From positions 29,315,456 through 29,379,455 of the forward strand of contig CM049312.1 of the NCBI GenBank assembly GCA_026874595.1: DNA of 64,000 nucleotides, in the 5' to 3' direction. Made by a program: the position numbers and the translations under genes. This stretch comes from Sipunculus nudus (Eukaryota > Annelida > Sipuncula > Golfingiida > Sipunculidae). Positions 1 to 12,000 of this stretch are shown here, one piece after another. Within the stretch, counting starts at the first letter, position 1. Each line of letters opens with the position of its first letter. The notes under the pieces were generated by a model. It saw only the letters and a list, made by a program, of their open reading frames with translations. It was not told the DNA's origin and made no database searches.

Positions 1-3000
1 ATTTACTTGAATTTGCCGACTGTTCAATTTTGACGGACCCCAGTAACCACCGCTCATATTTTTATTTATGACTAAAAGAGGACAAACATAGCACTCATGT
101 CACACACTAAAAAGTAAATATAATATTTGTTATTTTAAATGTAAATATATTAGTGCGGACACAGTGGGGGAGATATAATTTGAAGTGCACTAACAGTTGA
201 GCGGACCTGAGACTGATATATCAGAGCACTTCCACATAACAACAGGTTTCGTGCTCCGTTCATAACAACCATGCAGTTTTAAAGTTAGCAATAATATAAA
301 TACCGAAAGGAATTGTTGATTACTTGCATTTCAAGCAACTTCAGGTTCCAAAATAATGATTTTGTAAATGTTTTAAATTATAATACTTTTTAAAACGCTA
401 CACAAATGAAATAAATAGCAAATATAAAATTATGAATAAAAACTGAGACAGAAATGTAAAAATACAGATACTAACACAATAATAAATCACAAATGTGTCA
501 TGGCTAAACGTGATGTCAAATACATGTATGTACTAAAGAAATGGTAAAACAACGAGAAAACGGGGTCCGTGTAATCCGTGAGGTCCGTGCCCCAGGGTCC
601 GTAAGTGTTTTTTTTTATCAAATTTTGTTGCAAAACAGACTATTTTTTATGCTTTAACCAAACATAATATAAAATATGTCTTTAGATACGATTATGCTTA
701 AATATCTGGACAAATTACCATGAGAGTTTAAGAATTACAAATTTTTCTTGGGTTCCGGGATCCGGAGTGGGATCCGGGTTTAACACACTGACTGAACGAA
801 GTGACTGTCTCACTGGAAAACATTATAACAGGTTCCTTTACTGGCAGATTCACGGGCGCGGAGGGCAACTTTAAATGGCGATGTTCAGCATAATATATAT
901 TTTCATATAAAAATGATTTTATTTAACATATCAAATTCTTCGAAAATTCTCCGGCCAACCTCTCGGCTTCAATTAGAGTTTTATCCATAACACCATGCAT
1001 ATAATGGATCTATATATTAATAGCGTAACGCGATTTGTGTAAATTTACATGTCTCCTCTGACACTACGGTTAGCCGTGATTTTTGACATACATATGCTCC
1101 GGGTTTGTCCGAAGACATTCCACCATTCGGACAAGAACGTATTCGTCGTGGTCATTCAGACTCCGACACAAGAATAACTCAGAGACAGAACACTTATACC
1201 AAATGTCGGATTCAAAGAGACAGTAACGTTGTACACCCAAGACATGAAACTATGACAGACTATTTGACATCAGAAGTAAATGCTCGCCCAAAACCGTGCG
1301 TAGCACGGGTAATTGCTAGTTTAAATAAAAAGTGTGAGGCAACACTATGCAAAATATCCCCTTCTTTTATTAAGTATACATATGAGTTTTCCGAACAGAA
1401 AGCGTTAATAACCAGACGATTTCGTGTAATTAAAGGGTGTTTCACACTATGGAACTCGAAACTGCGCTTCTCTCAGTAGCTCAATGTATCATCGCTCGAA
1501 CCAATCTTATTGCACAAAAGATCTGCGAAATAAATGTATCATGTATTAAACGTTCCAGCTGCATCATGTATATAGAGCACGGTTTACTGGGACTAACATA
1601 AGGTGTTGAAACATGCTATAATTAACAGCAATGATTTTTTGTAAACACTTCTGGTTTTTCTGGGTATAGGCGATGGCTGCCGTTTAATTACTACCGTCTA
1701 GAATGCAAAAATATTTTGGCTTTTGAAATACCTTCCAAACTGTGTATTTTTCTCCGAAGCAACAAAATAGGATTGTGGAATATTTTTTCTGGTGCTCTGT
1801 TCCCTTCCAGAAGCCAGAGAGCTATTTGTGCGGATGAACATTAGTCTTTCGACCCGTGTGTGTATTTGGCAAGCAATTCAGTATGAAAAGAAACGGCAGG
1901 AATGCCGGCTACTAAAGTGGCCAGACTTGTGTTAATCACATTAACGGTGCCCCAAAACGCAGACATGTTAGAAACAGCAGTGCCATAAGACACACCAAAG
2001 AGAATCACACATACATATATACAAACATATACATTGTTTAATTTTCGTTTTCATGCAGTTTGTGAGATATAAATCATCAAAATGTTCAAATGTATCAAGC
2101 TATATATAATAATTTCATTATAATTATTCATTTATTTATTTATTACAAATATATTACAAACATATTGTGTCTTAGTAATAATTTGTTATGATTGAAGACT
2201 GTGAAGGGAGAAATTAATAATAACATATTCTATACTCTTTTATTCTTCTTGTTAATTCTTTGATCGTTATTTTGATATTTTAAATAAAGTAATTTTGAAT
2301 AAAGTAATAAAATTCCATACTCACAGACAGCTTGAAGAGAGCAGACAGTCCTTAAGGTAGTCCTTCACAGAATCTGTCCCAGCATTCCCTGCGAGTCCGG
2401 GTTCACAGCGCTGGGTAAATTTGTCTGTCTGCACAGTTAAAGGGAGGCAAATATATAAAGCCCCCAACTACTCTGGCTCTCAAATACTCTGACGTAAATA
2501 TCCGGGCTGCGGCAAAGCACACAAGACCCAAGGCTTTTCCGGTAACCACAGGAACTGGGCCCTCAGACCGCACGTGCCCACAGAGTCGGGTAAAAAATAT
2601 CTTTTGAAGCTCCACGATTAGGCTGTCTCAATATTGAACAAATCAATCATCATGCTTGTGTTACCTGTTACGATCTGTCTAGTGTAGCTAGGTTTCATGG
2701 ATATAAATATATATTCTTGTTTAAAACTCTTAATACATTTACCGCCGGAGTCTAAAGTCCCAGTGACGGTAATAATTTGACTACTCGAGAAAGCACTGCA
2801 GCACAAATGTAATTATCGACAACTAAATGTTGATTCTTTGAGGTTATCAATCTGATTTTTGTTAAGCTTCGGTGAATTTTCAAATAAAGACGGACTGGAT
2901 CATCTGGAGGCGGGGACGATGCCCGTTTAGCATTTTCAATATCTAGATTCCTGAGAGTACAAATTATCGATCCCTGTGGTATTAACTTTTTACCAATTTC

Positions 3001-3357
3001 ACTCTTGTTTCTTAGGCTTGTTTTACCCAAGTTATCTCTACTCAGTAACCTGGTAGGAAAAATACGTCGGATGGCAGTTCTTACTTGTAAGCTGTTTCAC
3101 ATTCGAATTTACATTGATACATCTAATATAATTATCCGATTGGATTAAATTAAAAATGAAAATAATAACATAACGAATTAATAGCTCAAATAGACAGATG
3201 GATAGATTTATCATCAACATTTTACATGGATGCACTGATGTTATAAAATGAGGAATTGAGGAATTACTGACATTCAAATATTGATTGCTAACCGACAACT
3301 GTAGTCAGTCACTGTTCGTTCTGCAAACAGATCAGACCACAACCACAATTAGGGTTA
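1..3357. other. gene-poor AT-rich stretch
   Basis: I see no supportable gene here. Open frames are short, lack domain signatures and several begin at non-ATG codons. The sequence is AT-rich with scattered A/T runs. No inverted ends or paired repeats were recognised by eye. Confidence 0.6.
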
Positions 3358-3362
3358 CGCCT

Positions 3363-3560
3363 CAGTATCGGATCCAGAGGGGGGGGGGGTCAGGGGGTCA
3401 GGACCCTCATTCAATTGGGCCGCACACACTTTTTGGTGGGTTTTTAATCAATTTTTCCAACCCGCTCCCCCTTCCTAAATCAGATGATCTTATTATTCGG
3501 TTTTCTTATTGATCTTCCTGGGTTTGACCCTCCCATTTCGAAAACACTGGATCCGCCATG
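3363..3560. mobile_element. short inverted-end element, copy 1 (diverged)
   Basis: This 198-bp element opens with CAGTATCGGATCCAG and closes with CTGGATCCGCCATG, degenerate versions of the 13-bp inverted end CAGGGGCGGATCC seen in four other copies. The 5-bp flanks are CGCCT and CACCT, a 4-of-5 match, which suggests an older insertion whose target duplication has drifted. The interior has the family's G-run then C-run layout and a remnant of the 'cctgggtttgacc' block shared with the copy at 20848. It has no coding capacity. Confidence 0.75.
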
Positions 3561-4937
3561 CACCTGCAGCTATATAAACAAGTTTTATATTCTTTCACCT
3601 TTTACATCTTTTTTTATTTTCATTGTATAGAGAAGGATTTTTTTTTTGATCATGCAAATAGGTTAGCACGATCTATACACTATATATAATTCCTTTTTAG
3701 ATATACATTGGGTAATAAAATAAATAAATGGTAGGCTGTGAGTTATTGGTGGCATTTTATTCACGATTCAATTACAATGAAAATCAAATATTGTGTAATG
3801 GTAGACATTGTTATTTCAGGCTATATGAATATCGGCGTAATAATCTTACTAAAAGAATAATAATAATATTATTATAATAATAATAAAAATAATAAATACA
3901 CTCAATATAAAAGCTAACTATGATTTATAATAGGTTGTAATTTGTCGCAAAATTAAGAATATAAATGCCACATTATCTGTTATTATTGTTACGGAACCTA
4001 ATAACAACAGATCACAAAGTCGTGACGAGCATAAATTTTGTTACGGAGATAAATAAAAATCGGATTCTGTAACACTAGGCATGTGTTGTCTAGCGTGAAA
4101 TGTCTAGGGGAATGAATAAAGAAGTCAGTGTTTTTTGTTAACAAATAATTATACTTTATTCTTGAAACAACCCTAACATTACAATATACTGAATCAATAC
4201 AGTTACACAGTATAAGAAATAAAGTGTACAGTACCAGAGTCCGGATCCTAGGCTTTTCTGGATACCACCACTGTCACAGCTTAACAAGTCCTTTAAAACA
4301 TATAATCCAGATGAACAGTTCCCGTAAATCTTCTCAGAAAATAATAGTCCAATGTTATCCCGAAAACAGTCTGTTGTAATCCAAAAGTGAAGTTCTGGTA
4401 GTAATCCCAAAGGCAAATTGAAGACCATATAAAATACGTTACAAATTTCGAAGAAGATCTATAACTGCTGCAATTATCGGAAATGTCCACAAACTGATTC
4501 ACACTCCTCCGTGTCCGCTAGAATAGTTCTCTCTCTCTTCTCCCGGCTCTAAACACAGCCCCTAATTTTTAGCTTCTCGCCCTAAAGTCTAGAAACGTCT
4601 ATTTTACAAACAATCGAAAGAACACAACAATACATTATACAAATGCGCCCAAGGAACAATACAAGACACGCGCTTATTGAGCGCGAATAGCTCAGAAAAT
4701 TCCAGATTAGCACGAGCGCTGTGTCTTTACACGCCAGGGTTCACACAGTACGGATTGCACCGAGCGCTGTCTCTACACGCCATAGCAAATGACGCCCAGG
4801 GTTTTAGCCTAACACGAAACAGAATATCAACAGCGCACAATAAAAATGACACCTGTAAAATTATATAATATACATGGATGGTATTGCAGTTACAAACGTG
4901 CCGTCTTTGTAAGAAGTCGGACAGTGCTGGCTGCATG

Positions 4938-4941
<4 letters not shown>

Positions 4942-4988
<47 letters not shown>

Positions 4989-4992
4989 TATA
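4942..4992. repeat. (TA)n microsatellite
   Basis: About 50 bp of alternating A/T, interrupted once by a C near 4983. It is one of ten long (TA)n tracts in the window. Confidence 0.95.
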
Positions 4993-7900
4993 GTGTTAAA
5001 CTGTCACAATTGAAATCAGTGAAATTTTCTACCGGTAATCAGCCTAGAGCTTAAATATTCTTTATGACATTGTATTATTTAAAACAAGAGAAACAATTGA
5101 TACAGCATGAATGAAACTGACAACGCATGGGTGAAACGTGTAAATTATTAAAATCAGCTCATGAAGTATTTGTAATTCAGGAAGTATGATTTATTATCTC
5201 CAAGTATTTAGTTATCTCATGACAAGTTAGAAAATGACGTCCCCTTTACGTGTTAACTTTTTTAGATGACAGTGTAAAGTAAAGAAACCTGATGTAAAGA
5301 TGACTGATACTACCATATTTTTATAATTACTTTTGGTTTATAAATTCCTATGCAGATATAAAGTGTCTGGAAGTTATTTTCCTCAGTATGACATGCAAAG
5401 TCCAATGTTGCCCTTGGGTTGGGGGCGTGGCCAATTTCGGTAAACACTCTGTACGCCCCTGCAAAAGATAAAAAATGCTGTTATCATTGAGACATATACT
5501 GGTGTAATATCAGTTCCAGTTCATGAATGAATAATGTGCACCGGTGAATAAGCTTAAGCGGTAAATAAGATTCATAACCGAGTACTCAAGTGAGTTTATC
5601 AGTTTTTGATAAGGGCGAAATCTAGATAACGCAGTTACAGCTAATTCACGGACGATTCATGGAGCTGGTATATAAATTATCCTATCGTAAGTAGATACTA
5701 AGTGTTATGCTGAGAAGAGCTCCTGTAACTGATGAACGTAATACTTGCAACCTGATAAGAGCAAATAAATTGTATTCATATTCTGTAAATGATAATAAAG
5801 AGACGGGGGAAAAACTAAGTAACTACCCAATAGTTATCCAAAATATAAAATTTTTTTTGTACCTTTGTGCTGTGGTTATTATGAATATAGTGTTATGTAT
5901 AAAACATTAAACAAGTACCGTTAAAGGCTTAAAATTCAGCTCTTTAGAAAAGGACTTTGGGCATGATTACCAGATTATTAAAACGCCTTATTATTTTTGT
6001 TGTAGGCGTGAGGTACGTGTCAGCTCTCAGGCTCGACGGAAGCATTTTCATATTGGACAGGCTCTTTAAGTAATAGATGTAAACTCTGAAACATGTAGCC
6101 GTCGAAGGGGTATCTGGGGCAATCCCTCATCGAATTTATTTACAATAAAATTGACTTTCTGCCATCATTATTTACCATAACGCCAGAAAATTTACAACCT
6201 TTTAAACGCCCAATAAAAAAACTGAGGGAATAAACATTTTCCCTAACGATTGTTACCTGTGCGTTTGCATACAAATCTTTTGAATTTGTCATAAGACTGA
6301 ACACGGTGAAATCAGAAATAAAACAGAAAAAAGACGGCTATTACACAAAACCAGATTGCTGAACGACGACGGAGGTAATAATATGAAATAATATTATAAA
6401 GGTAAAGTATTGCTGTTGTTATAGCAACGAGGATTTTTCTGGAGATCTGATGCAACAAAAGTGGATATAGGATATTGTTACGGGGGGAGAGGGTCACAAG
6501 GGTAAGGAACATGTTAAGCCAGTTTCTCAGCAACTCTATTAAAGGTTCATGGAAGATCTCGGGCAGAAATATCTAGGCCATATGTCTAGTCGTAAAAATG
6601 TTCTTTATCACCTTAAATAATGCCACGTTTTAAGGAATTCTGACATTCTTAGTAAACATTTTGCAACAGGCCAATCTTTAGAACCATATGTAGCTTTGTT
6701 AATCAAATCTTTATTTGATATAACTCACTTTATCACCAACACAGTTTAAAATTAAATGCATATCATTTAATGACCTGCAGAAATTAAAAACAGAAATGCG
6801 ATTGAGTGTACATCCAAAGCATTAGCACAGATTGGTTTCATATCAGTAAACGTAACCGGTATGATAAATCCACGACAAATTTTAAATATTAAAAAAAAAT
6901 ACACTAAAGAACTGTTGAAATTGTTAATACCTGAAATCAATTATGGTTCCACCTCTCTCTTGAAGATTTTGCAATGTTTATGTGTAAGTATACTTTGAAT
7001 ACAAGACATGATTTAAACTATTGTCATAGTTACCAATTTTTCATTTTAAAAGTATTGTAACATGTTGACATATGTGACCAAAATAATATAAGCAGCACAC
7101 ACAAAAAAATCTGAAGTAATAGGGACAATATGTTCTGCCAAACGTAGCTTACTATATGAGCATAGGCTTTGGAGCGGGGGGGGGGGGGGCGCTCTTTGCT
7201 CTTTGAGCTACACAGTAATATCTATTTCATTCTACATTCATGAATAAAGAATGTTTGGGGAACTATCCGAATATCTCAAAAGGACTCATTGAGTTTCTTT
7301 GTCCAAATTAATTTGGAGGCTACTTTACTCGCACACAGTAAACGTCAGAATTATCGAGTGGCAAGCGGACTTGACCATTAATCGTATACTGGGGAGTGTT
7401 TGGTTCGGTATCGACCAATTGGCATAATTTTTTTATTAAAAATCCTTAGTTTCGGGATTACCCAAGCTTTCAAGCTTTATGAATACGTGCCATTATTGGA
7501 TGAAAGGCTGTACCATAAACAAAGAAATTTCTGCAGGAGAAACCAGTGGTAATCAATATTTGCTGCTCACTGTGTCACTTCTAATACAACTCTGCCAGAA
7601 ATAAAACACAGTGACATATTTATACAATGATGCACTCTTACAAAAACTTATTTAACGTATGCTATGATGTTAAAATTTTCCAGTCAGTGAAAGTGCAAAA
7701 ATACAAATAACTATTCGTTTCTTAGAGCTTTTAAGTCATGGAATATTTCAGGTCAGTAATAATTTTGGAAAATGGTTAAGCAGAATTTAGTGCTTAAAAT
7801 ATCAATTTAATGTTACACACGGTATTCAACATTTCCTGTTTTAAGTACGTTTTCTCTTTGCTCTGAAGAATATATTTAATTTGATTAACGATGGGGCATT

Positions 7901-8849
7901 TATTTCTATTAGGTCGAGCCATAATTTATTTATTTGCTTGTTGAGTTTATAACTGCTTTGATCTGTATCGTATTTGTATGTCTTTGTGATTAAGTTCGAT
8001 TCAAATCAAATTAAAGTTAGGCTTATGCACCTTAACGCATTTGCAAAAAAGCGACGGTTATTTGCATTAGAATAAATCTTAACCAAAATCAAATATTGAA
8101 ACCGGCCTTTTGTGCACCTTTCTCCCGTCTCTGGTTATTGTGAAACTCCGCTGGGGACATCTGGCGGAAATTCCGAACACGAAAACGCACATCATGGCCC
8201 ATTGTTCAACATAGGCAATTTAAGCATGTTTCATATAAAGCAACAAATATAGAATGTTTTAGAACTATAGTGAATGGTGCAGATTATATGTATACCTCTC
8301 CCATACGCCATAAAACGCCATTTGTGAAAAGTCCTAACAATTAAACTGACTTTCAATAATGAAATAGTAAATGGAGAAGTTTAATCACTGCCCCATCTTG
8401 TGTTCATCTTTGTGCACTCTGCTCCGTTCGATTTCTAATTATTTTTATTTTCACTCTTTTGACATACTCCCTTTTATTTTTCAAAATTTACTTAGTGAAT
8501 AAGACATATTCTCTACTGATACATGTTTACAATGTCACCCCCTGTTATATATGGCATTACATGTCACGTATAAATTGTTATATGTGTTGCTACATTACTG
8601 TTTGTTTTATATGTGTGTGGGGTGGGGGGGGGGGGTGTGTTGGTGTAGCATCATGTGATAAAACCTTATATGTCTCAGGTAATAGTAAAGTAGGATTTTC
8701 TATTAATAAAACAACAGCCTTGAAGCCGTACCTGAATCCGGTTCAAATGTCGAATCTACACCAATATCTATCGATTCTTCAAGGGCCATTCCAAAAATAG
8801 CCTATATATTTCATGAGATTCTGTTCAAGATTACGTGAGTTATGTTATG

Positions 8850-8945
8850 AACAAACACACAAACAGACACATACAGACACACACAAACACACATACGAAC
8901 GGGGATGAACGCAAACCCTCCTTGAGGAGACAACAATTAGGACAG
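8850..8945 (-). repeat. dispersed GT-rich repeat, copy 1
   Basis: Read on the minus strand this contains AGGGTTTGCGTTCATCCCCG followed by a TATGTGTGTTTGTGTG tract. The same block (GTTTGCGTTCATTCCCGTTCG, then TGTGTG) occurs on the plus strand at 25330-25395. Overlapping open frames on both strands are explained by this repeat. Confidence 0.65.
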
Positions 8946-9469
8946 GCCCGTTCAACACAAGTTTTCCCACGGACCTTCCTGAGCCCGACGTTCTGCCAGG
9001 ACACGGACACAGCGGGACACTCCATTATACACGCCTCATATACCATAAACACAGATTCAACATCACGATATTCAGTTACCACATGTAAGTTCTGGGACAA
9101 GGTGAAAGAATCAGTCAGGGCAAACAGAAAATATATACACAAAGCCTCTACTAATATCATATTGTGTATAGAAGGCATTTCGCATGGGTTTCACAATGCC
9201 ACTCTGCACTCAATGTTCTACGGCCAGGCTCTCTGCGGTAACACAAATATGTGTGCCCTCGTATGGATTATTCTACAAAAATCGAGTATTGCAAGAATAA
9301 TCTTTCGAAGAATTGAAGTTTTGAACTCTTTCCTGACAATTCTGCAGAATTCCATTTATTGTGCCCATTGAACATAAAAAAACAACATCAATTTTTTTGT
9401 TCTCAGAGTCCGTAGAATAGTTAAATTTTTTGGTATGGCCTTAATATAAACACTTAAACCCTGAAATAT

Positions 9470-9600
9470 GAGCAGGGTCGTCAGTGCGGGAGAGGGGTGT
9501 TTATCCCCGCACATGTAACAAGGGGATTTCATGATCCCCTACTTTTCACAGATGACTATTTATACATTGGACATTAAACATATTAATAATTACAATGATG
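9470..9600 (+). repeat. dispersed repeat fragment, copy 1
   Basis: The block with GCAGGGTCGTCAGTG, GGGGTGTTTATCCCC and TATTTATACATTGGACAT resembles 62790-62900 (GCAGGGGCGTCAA, a CATCCCCCC run, TATTTACATATTGGAAAT) in the same order. Divergence is high and the borders are unclear. Class unknown. Confidence 0.4.
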
Positions 9601-10147
9601 GACCAGTGATTCCATTTTCGAGGTTTTCATGAAATATCCCACAATAAAAGGTAAACATACATACCATCGAGCACCATTAACAAATTCATACAGACACATA
9701 TAGGGTTAAAGTGGAAAATATGTTATGCATAATCGAGGAAATAGCTACACTCTATTTATATTGTCTGTCTATATTACCTGGGTAACTCATTATGATGATG
9801 CTAAACACTGTTGCCAAAACTGCTGCCAACAATTCCAGTATTACTTATTAAGTAAATCTTAATAATAAAAAAAATGAAGGACGTAGAGTATGGAAAAAGT
9901 AAACAACCCAGTTGTCCCACTAATTGTCGTTTTAGTAATATTAGAAATAAAGAAAATAAGAGCATGCAGCAGTAAATAATAAATTATAAAAAAGTCACAA
10001 ATGTTATTAGCAATATTTATGATAATTCTGCCAATATTAACAATAACAACACGTGGAAATATAGTAAGGAAAGGAAAAGAAATATTGATAGGAATATTTA
10101 AAAGCATTCTCTTACTACTTCTACTCACCCTTTCAACCAATTGTTGT

Positions 10148-10170
10148 AATAATAATAATAATAATAATAA
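10148..10170. repeat. (AAT)n microsatellite
   Basis: Roughly eight AAT units in a row, in gene-poor DNA just downstream (3') of the first UDP-glycosyltransferase gene. Confidence 0.9.
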
Positions 10171-10371
10171 TTATTATAATAGGGGTAGTAGTAGAGATAA
10201 TAGAAGTAAATAGTAATAGTAAATGAAGGGTATAAGAACGAGAAAAAAGGAAGTACAATACATTTCCAAGTTCTACTTAGCGTGTGCGTTTGACTGATCT
10301 ATGAGAAACATGTAAATTTTAAAATAATTACATATATTTGAATTGATTTCATAAACAGTAACATAAAACCA

Positions 10372-11943
10372 TTAATCTTTCTTGTATTTCAGTACACGTT
10401 TAGAGCAGAAGCGATAACAGCCTCGAGTTACACAAAAACATAGAGTTATCATAATCAGTATTAGTGCTAGGAAAAATATATATACGTCAATCAAGAGGAA
10501 CTGTAGTAGATTCATTTCGAAGGCGCCAGTTCTTAAATGAGAGTCGCCATGTTTCTGAACGTGTTGTATCCAGAAAGAAGCCCTTTTTCCGGGTGAGTCG
10601 GGTTTGTCTCGGAGAATACGCGATAAGCGAGACGCTGTGTTTGTGTAAGTTGTGTCAGTGAGTAAAGTCTGTAATTCGTTATAAAAGGCTTCCGAAGTCA
10701 AGTTCCAAAATGTGAGCATCCGTGCGTATCCCTTAGCAACAGCGGTGTGCGCGTTCATTGGCTGATCAAGCCCTATTGGCATAGCTAATACAGGTTTTCC
10801 GTGATAAACTGTTTCAATTAAACTGTTTAACCCACAATGAGTGATAAACAATTTGACCTTGGGATGACCCAGGAGATCATTCTGCGGTAGCCATGGCAAC
10901 ATTATTATATTATCTGCGATATTTTCTGGAATAAACCCTGCTTTCTTCATCACAACTGTTTCCTTTAGTTTGCCTAAAGCACCGTAGATTATGCGACTAA
11001 TATGCTCCGGCATGAATTCCATCATTGTTCCAAAAGTAACCAAAACGACGCCATGGCGAGCACGTGATACTATAAGGTCAAGGTCATTAGGCAGAGGTTT
11101 TGCAGGACGTCCCATAACATCTCCTAACATTAGAGTATTCGGCATCATTGGTATTGGGAAACCTAAAGCTGGATCTGCGAGGTAAAAATATAACTTAGCC
11201 CTGTGCAGCATTTGTTTGTACGACAAAGTTGGTTTTTCAGGGACAAATCGTGCAGACCAGTTTTTCTCATAATACAGCGGTACAAATACCCCTTGCTCCA
11301 ATATTTCCAAAAACGTATTCTGCACACGTTGGAAAAAAGTCATTTTATCAGTGGATGATGCCGCGCAATTAGGTACGAAAGACGTCAGTCCAGGCACTCT
11401 ATAATCAAGTCCTCCCCAGTAAATACCAAATATGGAATAAGGCACGTCGAATTTATAAACAAATGCTGCCATGCACGAGACGAAGATGCCATCAAGGATG
11501 GCGAAATCATAATTAGCTTTCCTCGTGTCTTCTAAAAGTTTCTGATCTTTAAACATAACCTTGCAGTCATGTTCCCAGCTTTCAAAGGTCTTCTCGTCCG
11601 CTTCTGACATCTGCATTAGTCTTCTTAAAGTGTTTTCCGTCATGGCCGCTTTCATCAGGGCATCATTCATGAATTTTGATGACACAAACTGCTCCCTGTC
11701 GTTGACGATCCATCGGACGTGCACACGGTCATTTGGTTCTCTGTCTGGTATTTTACCTTGTGTATGCACCAGCATTGTGACATCATGGCCCTCCGCAGCT
11801 AGCGCGTCAGCAAACTGTCTAAAGTATACTACGTGACTGTTCACGTTCAATGGAATCATTAATATCTTTGCTGTATCAGCAATTGACACTACAGTCAGTT
11901 CCAGCAAGACCAAGGAGAATTTTACAACAGCTGAGACTGCCAT
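10372..11943 (-). CDS. UDP-glycosyltransferase (membrane UGT), copy 1
   Basis: A 523-residue UDP-glycosyltransferase of the GT1 family, expected to move a sugar from a UDP-sugar onto small lipophilic acceptors in the endoplasmic reticulum lumen. Visible parts: a hydrophobic signal segment (residues 5-21); the acceptor-side catalytic His37 in NVNSHVVYF; a candidate partner Asp151 in YDFAILDG; the UGT signature W351-Q394 (WLPQNDLLG, THCGLNSLIE, HGKPVLAMPIGLDQ); a C-terminal membrane span near 479-505; and a short basic tail ending KYKKD, which fits a KxKxx retrieval signal. The ATG at 11943 was chosen because a splice acceptor lies only 8 bases upstream and the signal peptide follows directly. 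An upstream ATG at about 12000 lies in intron sequence. The whole coding region is one exon, with no frameshift or stop. It is paralogous to the gene at 57793 and similar throughout. Donor and acceptor substrates cannot be inferred. Confidence 0.95.
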   Translation of the reverse strand: MAVSAVVKFSLVLLELTVVSIADTAKILMIPLNVNSHVVYFRQFADALAAEGHDVTMLVHTQGKIPDREPNDRVHVRWIVNDREQFVSSKFMNDALMKAAMTENTLRRLMQMSEADEKTFESWEHDCKVMFKDQKLLEDTRKANYDFAILDGIFVSCMAAFVYKFDVPYSIFGIYWGGLDYRVPGLTSFVPNCAASSTDKMTFFQRVQNTFLEILEQGVFVPLYYEKNWSARFVPEKPTLSYKQMLHRAKLYFYLADPALGFPIPMMPNTLMLGDVMGRPAKPLPNDLDLIVSRARHGVVLVTFGTMMEFMPEHISRIIYGALGKLKETVVMKKAGFIPENIADNIIMLPWLPQNDLLGHPKVKLFITHCGLNSLIETVYHGKPVLAMPIGLDQPMNAHTAVAKGYARMLTFWNLTSEAFYNELQTLLTDTTYTNTASRLSRILRDKPDSPGKRASFWIQHVQKHGDSHLRTGAFEMNLLQFLLIDVYIFFLALILIMITLCFCVTRGCYRFCSKRVLKYKKD

Positions 11944-11947
11944 ACCT

Positions 11948-11965
11948 TCTGCTGAAATGTAAAAT
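11948..11965 (-). other. splice acceptor before UGT copy 1 (NAGNAG type)
   Basis: On the minus strand a T-rich run reads TTTACATTTCAGCAGAAGG, ending 8 (or 5) bases before the ATG at 11943. CAGCAG offers two acceptors 3 bases apart, both in the 5' untranslated region, so the choice would not alter the protein. It implies at least one upstream non-coding exon, not located here. Confidence 0.65.
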
Positions 11966-12000
11966 AAACAATATTGATTTGTTTTTATATTACACATCAT

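Larger units (their letters stand above)
3561..10371. other. gene-poor stretch with simple repeats
   Basis: No gene is supportable. The stretch contains a (TA)n tract (4942-4992), an imperfect two-copy repeat near 4712-4802 built on a GAGCGCTGT...CACGCC motif, G-runs near 7178 and 8624, a GT-rich dispersed repeat (8850-8945), a short repeat near 9470 and an (AAT)n tract near 10150. Open frames of 113-178 codons around 8.5-9.4 kb overlap these repeats and show no recognisable domain. Confidence 0.6.

Noticed and set aside
1105-1479. 124-codon plus-strand frame
   Set aside because: It begins at TTG, not ATG, and has no domain, splice context or homologous feel.
3980-4900. Possible solo LTR (GTTACGGA-type start, 'ctctctctcttctcccggctc' run)
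   Set aside because: No terminal repeat partner or target duplication could be found, so it is left as gene-poor sequence.
8835-9371. 178-codon plus-strand and 112-codon minus-strand frames; the minus one (ATG 9178/9160) starts with a signal-peptide-like MILVEALCIYFLFALTDSF and has several Cys
   Set aside because: They overlap each other and a dispersed GT-rich repeat also present at 25330, no domain is recognisable, and the C-terminus is a CA/GT microsatellite translation. Transcript evidence would be needed.
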